Under the pieces are notes generated by a model. It had not been told where the DNA came from. It did not search any database and saw nothing but the letters and a program-made list of their open reading frames with translations. 64,000 nucleotides of DNA from Symbiodinium natans (taxonomy: Eukaryota; Sar; Dinophyceae; Suessiales; Symbiodiniaceae), in contig CAJNDS010002690.1 of NCBI GenBank assembly GCA_905221605.1, forward strand, positions 120,001 through 184,000, read 5' to 3'. This document shows, one piece after another, positions 61,364-64,000 of the stretch; the stretch's first letter is position 1, and every line of letters starts with the position of its first letter. Made by a program: the position numbers and the translations under genes.

Positions 61364-61989
61364 GTTAGTCCCTAAGCCCTCGTGGCCCGCGTGACTTAAC
61401 TTCAACGCCTCCAAATCAGATTCACCCACCCTAGACCCTAAACCCTAAACCCAAACCCTGAACCCTAAACCCTGAGAGCAGCCCCAAAGCCCTGAAACCC
61501 AAACGCCCATGAAGACCGAGAGCCAGAAGCACTGAAATGCCAGGCCTTTAGCCGGGCTGTAGTTCCAGAGCTGAGGGTTGGGGCTCGGGTTGAGGGTTTA
61601 GGGTTTAGTGTTTAGGGTTTAGGGTGAGGATTTAGGATTGAGGGTTCTTTCCGGTTTTCGGCTTAAGGTCTGGAGTTTGAGTCTGTGGGCAGCAGGCGCG
61701 CGTGGTGGCTGTGCGCGGCCACTTCGCACAGCCTCTGACTCAGCTGGGGGTTATTGCTGTTAGACTTGAACATACCTGAGGCAACAGCCTCTAAGCCCTA
61801 AACCCCCAACCCCATAAGCCCCAGAAACCCCCAAAACCACATAAACCCCCAAAACGCCGATAAACACCCTCAACCCCACCCCCCCCCCCCCAAAAAAAAA
61901 AAAAGAAACACAAAAAGAGCCATAAACCCTCTCAACATGCCCTCAAAAACAACCCTAGGCGCATCCCATGAACCCCCCCTAAAGTAGGA

Positions 61990-62085
61990 ACTGAATGAGT
62001 ACACTTTACACTTTTTGGGATACGATATTCCCCTATAGAACTGAAAGTGTACACTTTTTTTGGGGCTTATGAACTCAGCAACTGA
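61990..62085. mobile_element. TIR element, GAGTACACTTTACACTT family
   Basis: 96-bp unit, closely similar to 47288-47380. Confidence 0.78.
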
Positions 62086-62494
62086 ACCCTAAACCCTAAA
62101 CTAAGAGAAATCCCGAACGCCAGGCCTTTAGTTCTGGACTGGATGGTGAACCACGCTCGGACCCGAAACCTATCGGGAACCCTAAACCCAAAAAGCCCCC
62201 CATAAAAAGGGTTTAGGGTTTAGGGTTTAAAAACTTTTTCGAATCCTATGTGAAAAAGAGCCTTAAACAACCTATGTAGAAACTACGCAGACTCTACACC
62301 CTCAGCACAGTACTTATAGGGCTTGTGCTCTGAACTTCGCGATTGTCTCGACTCTCAACGCCGTCTACCTTGGACCCCTGAGGTTACGCTCCGGTTTCAA
62401 GACCCCCACGCCTTGCGCCTTTTCAAGGACCTAAACCCTAAACCCTAAACCCTAAACCCTAAACCCCTAAGACCTGCAGCCTAACCCCCCGAAG

Positions 62495-62532
62495 ATGCCG
62501 GTGCCACATGAAGCAATCAGCCCTTTCCGGGG
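62495..62532 (+). CDS. candidate micro-exon (MPVPHEAISPFR)
   Basis: It lies between CCCCCGAAG and G|GTACAA. Confidence 0.35.
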
Positions 62533-62951
62533 GTACAACCTCAATGGCGCGAGGGGGACTTCAGGGTCTCTTGAATTGGGCAGGATTCTTGGGCTATGGA
62601 GCACTGTCCTTAGCAAAAGGCTAGTTCTTAAACCCTAAACCTTTATTTTTTGTTTCAGAGGGTCTTAAAGTCTTACCTAAACCCCGACAACCTCAACCTT
62701 CAACTATTTTAAGCCCCAACGCTGTACATAACAAGGGCCCATATTTCGGATCCCTCCAAAAAAGGAGTAAGAGACCATGCTAAGGGCCTAGGGTTCCGAC
62801 CTTTGCCAACCCCTAGCCCTAAGGGTCCATGTACCTCAGTATAATATACTTGGGCCCCAACGTCCCAAGATAGGAAGTACTTCAAGGCCCAAGCATTGTA
62901 TTGTTTAGGGTTTAGGGGGTTCACCCACCCCCCCCCCCCTTCTTCTCCGAG

Positions 62952-63003
62952 GTATCTGAGTCCGGCTGGCGAGACGTTCTACAAGAACGTGCTGACGGGT
63001 GAG
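62952..63003 (+). CDS. exon encoding first part of a WW domain
   Basis: After TTCTCCGAG the frame reads YLSPAGETFYKNVLTGE, matching the central strands of a WW domain (Gly turn, F-Y aromatic pair, Asn, Thr-Gly). The donor must be GC (GAG|GCCGCT), common in dinoflagellates. It joins the next exon without phase change. The domain's first tryptophan would lie in an upstream exon not identified here. Confidence 0.65.
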
Positions 63004-63305
63004 GCCGCTGTTTGTTAAGCCCTAAGCCCTAAACCCTAAACTAAACTCTAAACCCTAAAGCCTAAACCCGAAACCGCATGTCCTAGTCCAAGGCTTCCCT
63101 GGTATGGCGTTTTATGGCTCGGGGGCCCTAATCAGGACTGACAGAGGTTTACGGGCCGGAGGACATGTAGGGAGCCCTAAACCGGCCCCAAGCCATAAGC
63201 CCCCAAGCTCTAAGCCCTAAGCCTAAAACCCTAAACCCTGAACCCTGAACCCTAACCCCCAAACCCCCTAAATCCCCTAAACCCCCGAATCCCTATATGC
63301 CATAG

Positions 63306-63401
63306 TGCCGGAATAATAACTAGTAGTATTCCCTTATGGTCCCGTTATTATGATGCTGTAGCAACCCCCCAAAGCCCTATTCTAATGATATAGGCCCCTA
63401 C
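63306..63401. mobile_element. TIR element inside the WW intron
   Basis: TGCCGGAATAATAACTAGTA...TATAGGCCCCTA, same family as 52911-53010. Confidence 0.65.
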
Positions 63402-63603
63402 ATCACCCTGCATACCAATCCGCGCACTTCTGGTCCCTACATGAAAATACTGTGCCATCCCCCACACCCTATTCTACTAGGGTTTAGGGTTTAGGGTTTG
63501 GGGTCTAGGGTTTAGGGTTTAGGGTGTAATGATTTAGGCCCCTATATAAAGCAGGGCAATTCTAAACCCCGCAAGGGGTTTCAGACCTTCGATCGCCTGT
63601 CAG

Positions 63604-63718
63604 AGCCACGGTTTAGGGTTTAGGGTTTGGGGTTTAGGGTTTAGGGTTTAGGGTTTAGGGTTTAGGGTTTAGGGTTTAGGGTTTGGGCTTTAGGGTTTGG
63701 GGTTTAGGGTTTAGGGCC
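63604..63718 (+). repeat. (TTTAGGG)n array inside the WW intron
   Basis: Sixteen units, few TTTGGGG. Confidence 0.97.
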
Positions 63719-63740
63719 TTGTGACCTTTCCTTGGCGCAG

Positions 63741-63794
63741 ATTATTTGGTCCAAGCCGGGCAACTTCGACTGCCAGCCGCAGACCCAGGAGCAA
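63741..63794 (+). CDS. exon encoding second part of a WW domain
   Basis: After CTTGGCGCAG it reads IIWSKPGNFDCQPQTQEQ. Trp and Pro fall at the conserved last positions of the WW fold. The combined exons give TGE-IIWSKP. A GC donor (A|GCCTAAG) is likely. C-rich telomere-like repeats follow. Confidence 0.65.
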
Positions 63795-63837
63795 AGCCTA
63801 AGCCCTAAACTTACCCTAAACCATAAACCCTAAACCC

Positions 63838-64000
63838 CAATCAAACCCTAAACCCTAAACCCTAAACCCTAAACCCTAAACCCTAAACCCTAAACCCTAA
63901 ACCCTAAAGCCTAAAGCCTAAACCCTAAACCCTAAACCCTAAACCCTAAACCCTAAACCCTAAACCCTAAACCCTAAACCCTAGCCCTAAACCCTAAGCC
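63838..64000 (-). repeat. (CCCTAAA)n array at window end
   Basis: About 22 units. It runs off the window, so whether this is interstitial cannot be seen. Confidence 0.97.

Noticed and set aside
1-64000. tRNA, rRNA or SL RNA gene
   Set aside because: No cloverleaf, rRNA core sequence or full spliced-leader gene was found by eye; a tRNAscan and covariance search would be needed to exclude small ones.

Overview
The window looks like dinoflagellate nuclear DNA. Reasons: (i) TTTAGGG/CCCTAAA telomere-type repeats occur throughout in both orientations; (ii) short GC-rich coding islands with AG|G acceptors and some GC donors; (iii) a motif closely matching the 3' part of the dinoflagellate spliced leader (ATTTTGGCTCAAG) in both long terminal repeats of a retroelement; (iv) a protein of 40-residue LSNILWSAAKL-type helical repeats, a class abundant in these algae. 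The species cannot be named from the sequence.

Layout. Most of the window is a mosaic of short telomere-like arrays, other tandem repeats, poly-C tracts and small palindromic elements with terminal inverted repeats. Set in it, all on the + strand, are about 50 islands of 30-110 bases that read as open, mostly Lys/Glu/Ala/Gln-rich peptides with splice-site-like edges. I interpret them as micro-exons of one or more very intron-rich genes whose introns are largely telomere-like repeats. The clearest pair (62952-63003 and 63741-63795) rebuilds a WW domain across a GC-AG intron. Several in-frame stops mean more than one gene, dead copies, or some wrong frames.

Three larger units interrupt this background. 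(1) 14395-23116, minus strand: a complete LTR-type element with about 220-bp LTRs, 5-bp TAGGG target duplication, primer-binding-site candidate and polypurine tract. It encodes one roughly 2,600-residue reading frame with a WW domain, an S1-like fold, an MLLE/PABC domain and six CCCH zinc fingers, but no recognisable protease, integrase or reverse transcriptase. The frame is broken at five points. (2) 31067-33101, plus strand: an OPR-like repeat protein broken by a 7-bp tandem duplication. (3) Degenerate retrotransposon pieces: LINE endonuclease fragments near 10480-11515 and 26690-26960, and a copia RNase H tail at 59541-59739 split by a pure telomere-repeat insertion.

How the parts relate: the telomere-like repeats, palindromic elements and LTR element all appear to be intron or intergenic invaders of a plus-strand gene landscape. 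Some telomere arrays are flanked by short direct duplications, indicating insertion rather than ancient chromosome ends. All exon, domain and element calls come from reading the sequence; no search was run.
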